The position numbers and the translations under genes are program-made. Below are positions 1-10,490 of a stretch of DNA of 64,000 nt, piece after piece. Source of the stretch: Galeopsis tetrahit (lineage: Eukaryota; Streptophyta; Magnoliopsida; Lamiales; Lamiaceae); the NCBI GenBank assembly GCA_963675135.1, contig OY776130.1:21630001-21694000 (forward strand). Reading direction: 5' to 3'. The notes beneath the pieces are model-generated. The model made no database searches, had not been told where the DNA came from, and saw only the letters and a program-made list of their open reading frames with translations. Position 1 is the stretch's first letter. Each line of letters begins with the position of its first letter.

Positions 1-553
1 AATTTCTACGTATGGTCGCATAAAATTGACGCCTAAAAATTTAATTCATGAAAGGCGACTTTCTTTCTGAAATTTCCTATTAAAACGGGAAGAAGAAATT
101 CCCAAGATACCAGTAAAGCATTAAATCAACAACTTCATAATTCTACCATCCTCGTGGTGCTTTAAAGAGGTGTTTAATGTGAGTGAGAGCAAAAAAAGGG
201 TGAAAGAAAATCTTAGAACTTGGTTGATTTGTGTGTATTTGTGTTTATGGTGTAATAGGTTAATGGGAGGATGAAAGAGGGAGAGAGTTTGCAAAAAGTT
301 TTTAGAGAGACGATATTTTGTGGGGTCAAAACAATTGAAACCTAATGACCTAGGGAGCAAGAAAAGAATTGAGATATTGGAAATTGGCGGTAATATTTAG
401 GAGTAAGAGGAGAAAATTGGCGGTAACATTTGGAGTAGGGGAGGGAGGCTGGCGCCTACTTATTTTATTTTCATGTCAATCCCAACTAATTTATATGCAT
501 TTGGTCAAATACTATATACAAAAAATATTTTATTTATTCAAATAATATAAATA
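1..553. other. AT-rich flank, no gene recognised
   Basis: I see no supported gene here. Short open frames occur in both directions but have low-complexity composition and no recognisable motif. If the CACTA right end at 5006 belongs to a large element whose left end lies outside the window, this stretch is part of its interior. That is inference: no left CACTA terminus is visible anywhere upstream of 4380. Confidence 0.4.
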
Positions 554-811
554 GACAAAAATTTGTATAAGACCGTCTCACGGATCTTTTTCTGTGAGAC
601 TTGGTAGGATAATCCATATATTTTTTTTTAGATTTTGATTTGTAAAAAAAAGCGATAATGTTTAAGTGAAAAGTGATAATATTTTTAACAAAAGTGACTG
701 TCACTTTTTACTTAAACACTATCACTTTTTACTCAAACATTATCACTTTTTATATATAAGGGCCGTCTCACAAATCTCATTTTGTGAGACGGTCTCACCC
801 AAGACTAGCCC
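554..811. mobile_element. Mutator-like MITE, copy 1
   Basis: A 258-bp non-coding element has inverted ends: the left end contains GACCGTCTCAC near 571 and the right end contains GTGAGACGGTC near 784. The interior alternates AAGTGATAAT and ATTATCACTTTT blocks that can fold back. It is flanked by a perfect 9-bp duplication, ATATAAATA, at 545-553 and 812-820, which is the duplication size typical of the Mutator superfamily. A second copy in the opposite orientation lies at 63337-63621. No transposase is encoded, so it must be mobilised in trans. Confidence 0.9.
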
Positions 812-823
812 ATATAAATAATA

Positions 824-1293
824 CTCCCTCCATACATTAAAAGTGTGTTCGATTCTATTTCTTTGTTCACAACAAATATACTCATTCTATTTAAATAGTT
901 TAAGTATTTTTTCTACTTTATTAACAGAGTTGATGAGTTATCAATAATACTCTTTTACTAGTTATCCCACATATCTACTTTATAGTTAAAATGTGAATTA
1001 TTTTTAAAATATGTGCAAAAAAATATAAAACAATATAATTGCAATTTGTAATTATAAGTTAAAAAAAAAAAAACTATGATTTTAAAGACTTGAAAAATAT
1101 AATAAACACCCCTCCCCCCCCAAAAAAAAAAAAAAAAAACAGGCTTAAAGTGGAGTAAAGATTGAAAACATGAAAAAGAAATAGTTTGAAGAAGGTGTGA
1201 AACTATGTTACTATTTGAGCAAATATGTGATACTATCAAAATATTTGTTGTATTACAATATGATGAACAAGTAAAAAAATGGTGAAACAGGAG
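824..1293. mobile_element. possible Stowaway-like MITE
   Basis: The left end CTCCCTCCATACATT is preceded by TA (822-823). The right end, read in reverse complement, begins CTCCTGTTTCACCATT and is followed by TA (1294-1295). CTCCCTCC termini with TA duplications characterise Stowaway (mariner-type) MITEs. The two ends match only loosely, the interior is AT-rich, and it holds homopolymer runs at 1062-1073 and 1091-1139. It could instead be two unrelated fragments. Confidence 0.42.
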
Positions 1294-2527
1294 TATATAT
1301 TTCAAAAGACATGAATAATAGAATAAGAAAAAAAAAATCAGATAAAATCAAAGCACGAATCGGGCAACATGGAGAAGGAGAGGTTTGAAGAAAGAAAAAT
1401 ATAAGAAGAATCTACTTTAAATTCAACAAGATAAATCAACAGATCCGTTGAGCAAGAAGAATCTACCATAAAAACGTGAAGAAGAGATAACGAACAAGAA
1501 AGTGGAAGCAACACAAAGAGACTGAAGCGATCACAAAAGAAATAGTTATATTGTAAAGACTAAAGATCGTGATATGTGCAATACTTTATATGAGTGTTTG
1601 TATTTATGTTTGTTGAGTAGTATATAAATGATTTTTTCACTATTTCTTTGTTTCTACTTGCCTTAGTCTTTCTCGGTTCAAATTCTACATCACTTAGTTT
1701 TAATATATCTACATCACTTAGTTTTAATATAACTCCGTCGTTGCTGTTGTCGCCAATATTAAAGTTATTGTTTGTTGTCTTGTTTAACATTTTCAATTTT
1801 AGTTTTGATCACTTCTCTTCATTTTCGCCATTCATTGTCGCCAATAGTTTTGATTTTTTTTTCAAACCCAATGTCAGTCTGATGTTTTTCGATGGTCCGG
1901 CTCCTTCGTTGTGGCATCGTAGCCCTAGCCCGTATGACTTCTTTCAAATGTTATGGTTTCTTTCTAATCAATAGTCTCTCAATTTTTTCAAGATTTTTAT
2001 TGTCATTAAATTATATAAGTAATTAAATCTGAAAATATAAAACTTATTTTAATAAATCCTAAAAAACATACTCCGTATTAATAAAAAAATACAATATATA
2101 TACAATCTGAAAAATAAAAATATATACAAAAATTTGAAAAACTATATTACTAAATTAAAAAATATATATGCCCTACCCTAGCTAGTTGTCTTTCCAAAAC
2201 GAAAACTATATTGATAAAAAAATTAGATTTTAAATTTGAGGAATTATTTAATAAGTTAGTAATTTGTACTTATAATTAGATTTATGTAAAAAAAAAAAAT
2301 CTGAAAATTTAGATTGAGCGCCGAAGTAACGCGGGTTTCTCAAATTCAAATTTCCGAAAGATATACACTTTAGTACTTTACTCATTTTTCCTATTTTTCA
2401 TATATACTCTCAAACCCTTCTACTCCATCGGTGTGTGTTTACTTAGGTTCTTTTTCATTTTTTTCATATATTCAATCACTCTCAATTTTATTTTGGTTCT
2501 TCGGTCGATACCCGATTCTTGATCGAG
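1294..2527. other. AT-rich non-coding stretch
   Basis: Nothing recognisable is encoded here. There are poly-A and AT runs and short accidental reading frames, one of them serine/phenylalanine-rich at 1648-1974 without any domain signature. The part from about 2330 to 2527 is less repetitive and pyrimidine-rich, and could be the 5' untranslated exon of the small gene candidate that ends at 4050. Confidence 0.4.
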
Positions 2528-3843
2528 AGGTTAGTTTTCTTCTCTGTTTTTTTAGTTTTCTTCATTGTGATTGTGAGTGTAATTATTATTATTTTCTCTT
2601 TTGCTGCAATTTATATTTTTATATTCTTCCTCGAGATCGACTTTATATTACTGCCTAATTATTTAGATCCACGTATATGGATTTAGTTTTTGTTGACCAT
2701 GTTTCTTTTGCCCAAGCTTTGATTTGATTCATGAATGATCTTTTAGTGATATTTAGACAAGGATCAGAATATTGATGTAGGATGTTAGATCCACGTAATG
2801 TTGTTTGTGTTTTTAGAACCTCATAGACTTAGGATTGTGAAATATTTTATTTGAATATGATCCTCTGGTTTCCATAGAATGAAGTATATGCTGCACAATA
2901 AGCTTTTCTCATTCTACTTGACAATTAATTTTTTTTGGGTTCAAAAGCTAGAGGCTCCGTTCTGATGAGTGGATTTGATTTGAGGAGGTATTTCAAATGA
3001 AAGGTTTTAAAAATAGATGGATTTCAAATGACATGTTTTTAATGAGAATCCTCCCAATTTTAACTAAAAATTGTGTGGACAAAAACTAAGGATTTGAAAT
3101 CCATTCATAATCCAAACAAGTGGAGTGTATTTGGATGGTGGATTTAAAATCCATAGATCGAATCCCTCCATCCAAACGGAGCCAGAAGGTTTTGTAGAAT
3201 CTATCCAATAATTTATTTTCCAATTAAGTTCTTTGCAATAATTATTTGGCTTTTATTTACCTGTTCACCTTGGTTTGTTTTTTTAAATTTATGTTATACA
3301 TTTATTGTCTACTTATTTTACTGAAACAATAGCCAATGAAAAAGGGACTCTTAACTAATACGGAGTATATTACTGTATTGATACAAAACAATCAGATGCA
3401 TATAAAGAAATAGTCTTAATCGTCTCAAGAGAACGAGTATATATGTGTGTGTTGTGTATATATATCTATCTATATTTGTATTTGTGTATTGTGTATGAAC
3501 ATATATATATGTCCAGTATATACAACATAATTGTATATATATATATATTTTGGTAGTGAATAGTAATGCGTTGTATTTGAGAGGATATATATATGTGTGA
3601 ATATTATTATAAATTAAGAAGGAATATAGAGTTGTCAGTATTGAACTAATAGGTTTTGTGTATTTGTGAGAGACCTGAGCTTCGATTTTTTATAGATAGA
3701 TAAGATTTTTTTTTTAATGAGAAAAATTGTGCTTTGAGCGTACCCAAAACATTTGACCACTTATTGTCGTGAAAATCAACTAAATAATCTATTTTATATA
3801 AATTCTCCATTTCATTTGTTAAGATGTTTATTTATGTCTGCAG
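2528..3843 (+). other. candidate 5'-UTR intron
   Basis: A donor-like GAG|GTTAGT sequence occurs near 2530 after a pyrimidine-rich stretch. A strong acceptor-like TGTCTGCAG ends at 3843, directly before an ATG at 3844. Long introns in the 5' UTR ending at the start codon are common in plant genes and occur in transposon-encoded genes. The interior is AT-rich, contains a MITE at 2953-3183 and TATATA/TGTG microsatellite runs at about 3435-3600. No transcript evidence is available, so this is only a structural guess. Confidence 0.25.
2953..3183. mobile_element. MITE with GGCTCCGTT termini
   Basis: The left end reads GGCTCCGTTCTGATGAG and the reverse complement of the right end reads GGCTCCGTTTGGATGGAG, so the 231-bp block has terminal inverted repeats. 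Internal copies of ATTTGAAATCC and GGATTTCAAAT reinforce the fold-back. The trinucleotide AGA flanks both sides (2950-2952 and 3184-3186), compatible with a 3-bp duplication, but not the TWA preferred by PIF/Harbinger elements. The superfamily is therefore uncertain. Confidence 0.6.
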
Positions 3844-4050
3844 ATGACACATAAAGGAACCGTGGTAGAGGACAAGTTAGAGGTAGGAACTCAATTATTA
3901 GTAGAGATTGCAACAAGGACGAGGCAAACACATATGGAGAGAACATTTGAGAACACATCTCAAAGACACCAGCTTAAAAATCACAATGACATATCTACAC
4001 CATATGAGAGAGTTTCATCTCCATCCACCATTTGTGAGAGTTTCATCTGA
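3844..4050 (+). CDS. hypothetical 68-aa protein, possibly transposon-derived
   Basis: An ATG placed exactly after an intron-acceptor-like CAG opens a 68-codon frame that is hydrophilic and rich in Thr, Glu, Arg and His. I recognise no domain. In the +2 frame the same DNA reads an RG-rich run (RGRGQVRGR), a composition frequent at the start of plant transposon proteins, so this may be a frameshifted relic. The position 330 bp upstream of the CACTA subterminal repeats fits a gene remnant inside that element. It could also be a chance frame. Confidence 0.22.
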   Translation: MTHKGTVVEDKLEVGTQLLVEIATRTRQTHMERTFENTSQRHQLKNHNDISTPYERVSSPSTICESFI

Positions 4051-4379
4051 CTGTGATCCTTCACCAATTTGAGAGAGTTCCAACGCAATCTGAGAGAGTA
4101 TTTGAGAGAGACTTCCACCCTAAGAGGATTGAAAGGATGATCAACATTTAAGCATTTAGAGTTATGATCATTTTTAGACTATATTATTTTTGTTACCACG
4201 CTAGTTATTTTAGATTGTATTTAACTTTGGAATTATTATATATGTATTTTTAATTTGATTATATATTTGAATTGTAATGGTATGTTGTGTAATTTTAATT
4301 GATATTAATAGAGCTTTTAAATATATTTTAATAAAATCAGATATTTGTTAAATAAACTCGTAACAAAAACATATTCTTG
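4051..4379. other. spacer with GAGAGAGT repeats, then AT-rich
   Basis: From 4055 to 4130 the words GAGAGAGTTCC and TTTGAGAGAG recur. The rest is AT-rich with no reading frame of note. It separates the small candidate gene from the subterminal repeat region of the CACTA end. Confidence 0.4.
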
Positions 4380-5006
4380 GAATTTATATTGGATAATTTT
4401 TTAGATTTAAATATTCCAACAATACATGTTCGTTGGAAATTTCATTCCAACAGAATAATGTCGTTGGAATTGACATTATAATTTGATTTGAATAAATTTC
4501 CAACAATTGAGATTCCAATGGCTAATATCTGCTGGAAAAATTCCAACGGAAAATAACTATTGGAATTGATGATAAAATTTACGATGGAAAATTCCAATAG
4601 CTGAATATTCCAACAGTACATATCCGTTGGAATAAAAATTCCTACGACTTCTTTTGTGGTTGGAATTAGCATAGGAATTTACGATTATAATTTCCAACAA
4701 CTAAAATTCCATAGGCTAAAATTCGTTGGAAAAAATTCCAACGGAAAATTACTGTTGGATTTATTGATGGAATTTACGTTGGAAGAGAATTCAATAGGTG
4801 AAAATTCCAACGCGCACAATCCATTGGAATGTACCGTTGGAATATTTTTCCGTTGGATTTTTCATTGGAATTTTGCAATTCCAACGCCCACTTTTCCAAT
4901 GGTCGTATTTTCGTTGGAATTTCCGTTGGAATCGTTGATTCCAACGGAAAAAACTCAAAAATCCATTGGAATATTTATGTTGGAATTTCGCTGTTTTCTT
5001 GTAGTG
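4380..5006. mobile_element. right end of a CACTA (En/Spm) transposon
   Basis: The stretch ends with TTTTCTTGTAGTG at 4994-5006, the reverse complement of the classical CACTACAAGAAAA terminus. The preceding 620 bp are packed with TTCCAACGG and CCGTTGGAA words in both orientations, the dense subterminal repeats to which CACTA transposases bind. The next three bases, AAG (5007-5009), match the target base order of sibling LTRs (cagcAAGgttgtc), so they fit a 3-bp target duplication. The element landed inside the LTR that continues to 6562. The left end and most of the interior are not identifiable; they may extend beyond position 1. Confidence 0.8.
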
Positions 5007-6562
5007 AAGGTTGTCTTGGACAACTCTGCTGAAGATGATTAACTCTTCTAAGATAATCAAACTACTAAGTACTATTGAGTACTTAGTTGAATAACTATCT
5101 AGGGGAGTTATATGTGCGGAATAGTGGTTGGCCCTTTTAGTTTAGACTCCTTTAGTTTCTGAAATCACTTAGTCAATTCAATACAATCCTGTTTCAGGGA
5201 ACTTGTCCAAATCAGTTTTGCACAGTCTTTGAATGTTTATCCTTTGAAAGATCAGTTTTGTGTGCAGTGTTGAATGTATGAAAGTACTTTGAAAGTAAAT
5301 CAACACAAGTGTTTATAGTGGTTCAGAGACTCAAGCTCCTACATCCACTTTCCCTGATTGAACAGGATAATTCCTTCACTCTTGGAATTAACTTGTTTTA
5401 TAGTGCCAAGGTGCACTTGATCAATAACACCACTCCTTGGTGAATTGATCCCTAGGATGTCTAGAGTCCTAGTACCCTCTTCTCAACTCAGTACTGAACT
5501 GTTCTTCTCTCAACAGTCAGCTCCTACCACTTCTACTACTACAACCTTCTCACTTTCACTCTTGAAAGATATGAGGATTGAAGTAAGGTTCCAACTAATG
5601 AGATATCCTTTACAATGAAGATCAGTGTATAAGGATAGGATATCTCTCTAAGCTTGTGTATGGATATACAATGTAGTTCAGCTTAGATGAAGTGTTTGAA
5701 GACTAAGATAGTCTTTGAAAGCTTTGAAAGCACTCTAGCTTGTAAGAACTTAAGGTTAGAGGTGCTTGGTTGAGGTTGAAGTTGGATGCTTTCAAATGGT
5801 CTTCACACTTCTGTATTTATAGACAAATGAAGGATTTGCCCGTTGGAGAGGCAGCCCCAAATGTCCACAAATGTCTTCTTTCAGTTCTTCAACTTTGAAG
5901 ACAGAATCTTGATAGTGACATGTCCTCATTTGGGAAATAAACGGCAATTAAGACTTTGTCTTCATTCTGCAGCACTCTACCCAATGTCTGACTTTCAAAT
6001 TCTCTTGTTAGGACTTGGACATGGCTTCTGAATGTTGTTCCAATGATAGGACAACATTCCTCATCATTTGGACAACTCTCCTTATCACTATCAGCAGTCT
6101 TGCTTATCAGCAAGGTTGGCTTGCTCTTCTTCAGATGACTTGACTCATACCCTTTGCTTCACTTCAAGGTGATCTTAGCATGTTGATTTGTAGTTCTTTA
6201 GGGTTTGGTTGTCTCTATCTTTTCAGCATAGTTGACCTCAGGCTTTCAGAGCACTTGATCTTGATTTCTTGTACTGAGACAACTCCTCTGGACAACTCTC
6301 CTGATCAGCATAGTTGGTCTTCCAAAAGATTTAGTGTTGTATCCAGAGTTTGAGCCTTGAGGGGACTTGTTCTTGATGGACTTCAAAGCATATGTTCCCC
6401 CTCAACTTGTGCATCTAATCAACTAAGAGTTGCCTAACACTTTAGCTCCTCATCTAGCCTTTATACTATATGTTCTATCTCTAGAACATACTAAACTTGA
6501 CTTAGGCATGTCTCAGGGGGTTTTGGTATCAAATCAAAACATATCTCATTTTATTCCCAACA
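5007..6562 (-). repeat. sirevirus LTR A, truncated by the CACTA insertion
   Basis: This matches the family of 1.64-kb LTRs seen at 21276-22913, 28357-29994 and 36217-37857. In this orientation U5 is left and U3 right. About 105 bp of the U5 end is missing because the CACTA element cut the LTR. It ends in TTTATTCCCAACA at 6562 and carries the TATA box (reverse of CTATAAATA) near 5815. No polypurine tract follows at 6563, so it is either a solo LTR or an element remnant. The short frames around 5843-6113 recur in every LTR copy and are not genes. Confidence 0.88.
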
Positions 6563-7001
6563 CGATGATACCTTAAGAATCCTTGACAAAATACTCTACA
6601 ATCTGCATTGCATAATATATATATATATATATTCAGAAGAATTGAACAAAGTTTCTTGATATCTGTACTTAAGCAATGTATACATATGTATAATAATAAA
6701 CTATTCTTCATAAAACACTTTATCATTATACATGCATACAGTATACTATTGAGTTATACTTGGTTGGATTAATACACCATCCTCACCGACTCAACAGTAT
6801 GCAAGCATTGTACGAATTTCAAATAACTCTTGCTCAAAATCTATAATTTCTGCATTCCACAAGATAAAGACTGATTCTCTTTAAATGTGAACCCTTAGAT
6901 CAAGAATCTCATTGTTGATCTTAAGAAGTAGCTTTTCAGAAATTCAGACCTATCAACTCTATAATTTTGTTATCTTTCACTCCACCACCTCATTTCTACC
7001 C
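6563..7001. other. AT-rich intergenic stretch
   Basis: Moderately AT-rich sequence with a (TA)n run near 6608-6631 and no coding signal. It does not match the internal regions of the neighbouring retroelements that I can align by eye. Confidence 0.4.
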
Positions 7002-7010
7002 CTATAAAAG
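7002..7010 (+). promoter_or_regulatory. TATA box candidate
   Basis: CTATAAAAG follows a CT-rich stretch and lies 60 bp upstream of the ATG at 7070. The arrangement (TATA, purine-rich start region, short leader) looks like a plant core promoter. Confidence 0.4.
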
Positions 7011-7069
7011 GAGGCAGTTATGGGAACATCTAAGAACACAAATCACTAACTATTATTCTTGTTTCAGGT

Positions 7070-7216
7070 ATGGAGAAAATTGAAAGAAGAGATGGCATGG
7101 AGATCATCCCTCAACCAAGGTCTTGGGTGAAGGAGATGAAAATCTGTCCAGAAGATGGAGATGATGCAGGTCAGCATACTTGGCTTACCCAACATAAGTA
7201 TGCTTTTGAAAAGTAA
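7070..7216 (+). CDS. hypothetical 48-aa ORF downstream of a TATA box
   Basis: A 48-codon frame begins with MEKIERRDGM and is acidic and hydrophilic. It has no recognised domain, signal peptide or membrane segment. The TATA box 60 bp upstream is its only support. The DNA after the stop repeats AAATAAAGGAAGGAGAGA and stays open in another frame to about 7500, so this could be a broken longer gene or a relic of the retroelement spacer. I cannot assign a function. Confidence 0.22.
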   Translation: MEKIERRDGMEIIPQPRSWVKEMKICPEDGDDAGQHTWLTQHKYAFEK

Positions 7217-8058
7217 AGGAAGGAGAGACGTTCTTGTTGAAAAATAAAGGAAGGAGAGATGCAGAGGACAAAGTAGCAGACAAGCAGAGCTTCTTCTCCA
7301 GGGGGAAGTTCTACATGGAGAGCTTGTTACCAAAGGCCACTTTGTCAAACCATATCAGGAAGACCAAGTTCCTGCCTTTCTCTTCACACTCCATTGAAGC
7401 ACCTTCCAATCTTCTCCCTCCTACAATAGAGGCGAAGAAATTCAACAAGGACACATTAGATGCTACAACCCATCTGATGGTGAGGAACATCCGATGGTGA
7501 GGGGAACCTGAACCAGTGGGATACCATCTAGGCTGATCATCTACATATTAATTTGATGGTCCCACATGGTTAAGGGGAAGAGCTGAAAGATCCATCAAAC
7601 CAGGTTGGATCATCACGCACATAAGATTTACTCAGCAACTTAAAACTTCTACTCAGCTGATCAGAAGACCAACTCAGCTGACCAGAAGACCTCCAAGAAA
7701 ATCAACAGACTTTTTGAGAAAATCAGAAGACTTCACTCTGCTGATCAGATCACTTTATTTCAGAGCATAATGACCATCTTTGATCATGTAATTCGTTCTA
7801 GATTTGTTTCTGAATGTAATTAAGGAAATCAGCCTATATAAGGAATGCAATTTACTTATAGAAAACGGCCTTGAATGATCAATTCTTGCTAAAATTTAGT
7901 CATAACAGCTATTTTTGGTAATAATGTCATTAGTACTTGATTACCATTTTGCCAGCAAATCATCAAATGACACAAGGCATTATTAGCCGGCAAAATTAAA
8001 GGAAAGGGCTGAAATCGAAGAGGGAAATCTTGGGTACTACTCCACATTAAATCAAATC
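7217..8058 (+). other. spacer upstream of the W aORF
   Basis: This stretch holds repeated CAGCTGATCAGAAGAC words (about 7670-7750), a further TATA-like CTATATAAGG near 7832, and no recognisable gene. Its word content resembles the spacer between pol and aORF in element X (15311-16025), so I read it as the same region in element W. No pol sequence of W is visible to the left, so W is 5' truncated. Confidence 0.4.
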
Positions 8059-8104
8059 TGACCGTTGGATCGTACACACTTCAAGATTTGTTGGAGTATA
8101 TAAG
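8059..8104 (+). promoter_or_regulatory. promoter-like module before the W aORF (MSA-like site and TATA box)
   Basis: TATATAAG at 8097-8104 lies 113 bp before the aORF start codon. At 8059-8069 the minus strand reads TCCAACGGTCA, a full match to the mitosis-specific activator consensus YCYAACGGYYA bound by plant Myb3R factors. Between TATA and ATG is a CT-rich leader of the kind found in plant 5' UTRs. This suggests the aORF may have its own promoter, separate from the LTR; there is no expression evidence here. Confidence 0.45.
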
Positions 8105-8216
8105 GGACCCTTAAACCATTCCTCAAACCCTTTCGCTCACAAAACTCAATTGCTCTCAATCTCTCTCGTTCTGAAAACTCTTTCAAGCATTCTAAACCTA
8201 ACTCTCAACACTCAGA

Positions 8217-8934
8217 ATGGGAATCATTGAAATCTTTGATGAGAAGACCAAGATCACCGGCACTCTAGATGCAGAAAAGTGGTCTAAGGAAGGGAAGATA
8301 TTCACTGAGAATGCTCTGTTTTTCAAGGGCAAACATATACCAGAGAACAAGGAAATTCTCTTTCGGTGCATCAATCTCAAGCTCCGTGAATTTCTGGAAG
8401 CAGCACCAACCAACGTTTATGAACAAGATGTGCTGGCTTTCTACTCGAACGCCGTGATGAAAGGATCTCATGTTGAAAGTGTCATGGGTGGACACAAAGT
8501 CAAGGTCACAAGAGAGATTCTTCAGGAACTGTTCGATCTACCAAGAGGGGAGGTAAACATCTCTACCTACATTATGGGGAGAGAAAAAGAATATATGGAG
8601 ATGTTTACTAGTGGAAGAATCAAGGCTATTGATGCCTCTGGAGTCAAGAAATCTCAACTTGACCCTAAGTTTCAAACCTTGATGGACATAGCAGGCAAGA
8701 TGCTGCTAGGTAACACATTTAGTCATGATGCTGTTACTACTCTAAAGGTTAGAGTTATGGCTGCAATCTGGGATCAGATTGATGGAGATTGGCAAGGGCT
8801 ATTCTTGGATAGAATTGCTCTTGAGGCCAAGAAGGTTACCTTGGACCTTCAATCGAGAGAATGGAAGGTGACATCCACAGTCAACTTTGTCAACAAGTTG
8901 AGCATCATCCTTCCAGAGATACTCCCAAAGAAGT
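8217..8934 (+). pseudogene. sirevirus W additional ORF (aORF), N-terminal part
   Basis: The first 239 codons of the large ORF that follows pol in this sirevirus lineage. I chose the ATG at 8217 for its position after the TATA box and leader. Residues about 75-112 contain the pattern FYSNA, VKVTREIL, LFDLPRG, which resembles the 'putative plant transposon protein' domain found in plant retroelement additional ORFs. No signal peptide or membrane segment is visible. The frame is cut at 8935 by a solo LTR and resumes after its target duplication. Function is unknown; such ORFs have been called env-like, but nothing here looks like an envelope protein. Confidence 0.72.
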
Positions 8935-10490
8935 TGTTGGTCCCTGAGACGAGTGTAAGATCAGCTGACTTGATGTCTGCTGATTGTGTGGAAAATAAAC
9001 TAACTCTTCAAAATAACTAGTCCGCTGATTTCACTAGGGGCCTAGGACTAGTTAGTCGACTGATTAATTACTTATCGGAGTTAAGTGCGGAATTGTAGTG
9101 TGCCCATAAATATTATACTCGTCTATTTAATAAATACAGTGTGTAAAACAGTTTATGCACAAATATGTATGAAAAGACTTGAAATGTAAAGTGCAGAAAT
9201 GTAAATAACACATTAATTTATAGTGGTTCGGATATACATTCCTACGTCCACTCTCACGTCCTAACGTGATGTTTAATCCCTTTAATTTACCAAAAATTAC
9301 AAGGGCCTTGTCCTTTATAGTCCCAAGGGTAGGACTTTGAGATCTGAGCCAGTTCCTTAACTGCTGCGGTCTCCACAAGTGATTGTAAGCACTTGCACTT
9401 CCCCACAAGTGATTGAAAGCACTTTCACTTGCACTCCACAAGTGATTATAGAGCACTTGGACTCTTTACAGTGACGAACACTCAACTTGACTTCTAGGGT
9501 TTTATGGTAGAAGGTGGGTTTTGTGTATATGAACTAGGTGAGAATTTCCTTACAATCTGTTTTAGCCTCATGCTAGGATTGGGAAATTCTCTCTAAGCTA
9601 TGGATATATATGAGTGGTTAAACTGGCTTAGATGGTATGAGTTCACTCACTGGGGATGAGGTGATGCGTGTTGAATCTTCATGAATGATCTTCTTGAGCT
9701 CTTCTTATTTCTGGACTTTAAGCACTTTGCTCGACCTCTGCATCTCACACCTCTTCACTTCTCCCAATGATGTATGAGCTCATTTATATAGTGTTGATGT
9801 TTGAATGTTACTGTTGGATGATAGCAATTCAAATCTCCACTAATTGAGGAATTGACAATCTCTTGATTTGATATGATTGAATATTACCATTGTCATGTAA
9901 TTTCAATCATATCTTTGACTTTCCTTTCTTGTGCACATATCTTGTCAATCCTTGATTTCAGCTGTGATTGGTCTTCCTTTAATTGTGTAAGAAGACTTCT
10001 ACTCTGCTGGTAAGAAGACTTCACTCTGCTGGTAAGAAGACTTCACTCTGCTGTTTTTACTCAGCTGTCTTTACACAGTTGCTGTTTCTTCTCAGCTGCT
10101 GTCTTTACTCTGCTGTCTTTACTCAGCTGTCTTTACAGAGCTGCTGTTTCTTCTCAGCTGCTGTCTTTACTCTGCTGTCTTTACTCAGCTGTTTTTACAC
10201 AGCTGTCTTTACACAACTGCTGTTTCTTCTCAGCTGCTGTCTTTACTCTGCTGTCTTTACTCAGCTGTTTTTACTCTTCTTATCCTGTAAGATGAGTTCA
10301 ACTCATCTTATCAGGAGACTTCTGGTCTTGGTCTTCTCTTCTCTTCTAGAGCATTGACATGTCTTCTCTTCTAACCAGAGTCCTATCTATTACAAGATGT
10401 ATAATAAAGTTGTTTATACAATACAACTTATCCTATTACATGTTTGATTTGGTTTATCAAAACTAAACTAAGGATATTCATATCCCAACA
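8935..10490 (-). repeat. solo LTR inside the W aORF
   Basis: A 1556-bp LTR starts TGTTGGTCCCTGAG and ends CATATCCCAACA. It is flanked by a perfect 5-bp duplication, GAAGT, at 8930-8934 and 10491-10495. No primer site, polypurine tract or coding sequence is attached, so it is what remains after LTR-LTR recombination. U5 is on the left; the TATA box (TTTATATA in this orientation) is near 9783-9790. It is related to the 3' LTR ending at 14994, sharing the block with CGTTAGGACGTGAGAGTGG. Apparent reading frames within it are not genes. Confidence 0.93.
10086..10288. repeat. CAGCTG-rich minisatellite in the solo LTR U3
   Basis: Three head-to-tail units of about 62-76 bp begin near 10086, 10148 and 10224. 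Each starts TTTCTTCTCAGCTGCTG and contains CTCTGCTGTC and CTCAGCTGT words. CAGCTG is a palindromic E-box. The array lies in U3, where retrotransposon enhancers are usually found. It gives a spurious long Leu/Cys/Phe-rich frame. Confidence 0.75.

Noticed and set aside
1648..1974. 108-aa Ser/Phe-rich ORF
   Set aside because: Repeated TCACTTAGTTTTAATAT words make it low-complexity; no domain or promoter support.
2431..2658. 75-aa ORF in the presumed 5' exon
   Set aside because: Phe/Ser/Cys-rich translation of pyrimidine-rich DNA that crosses a likely splice donor.
5843..6113. Small conserved ORFs that recur at 21805, 29273 and 37064
   Set aside because: They are conserved only because they lie in copies of the same LTR; frames are short, on both strands, and without coding features.
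9983..10357. Leu/Cys/Phe-rich 124-aa protein
   Set aside because: It is the translation of the CAGCTG minisatellite in a solo LTR.
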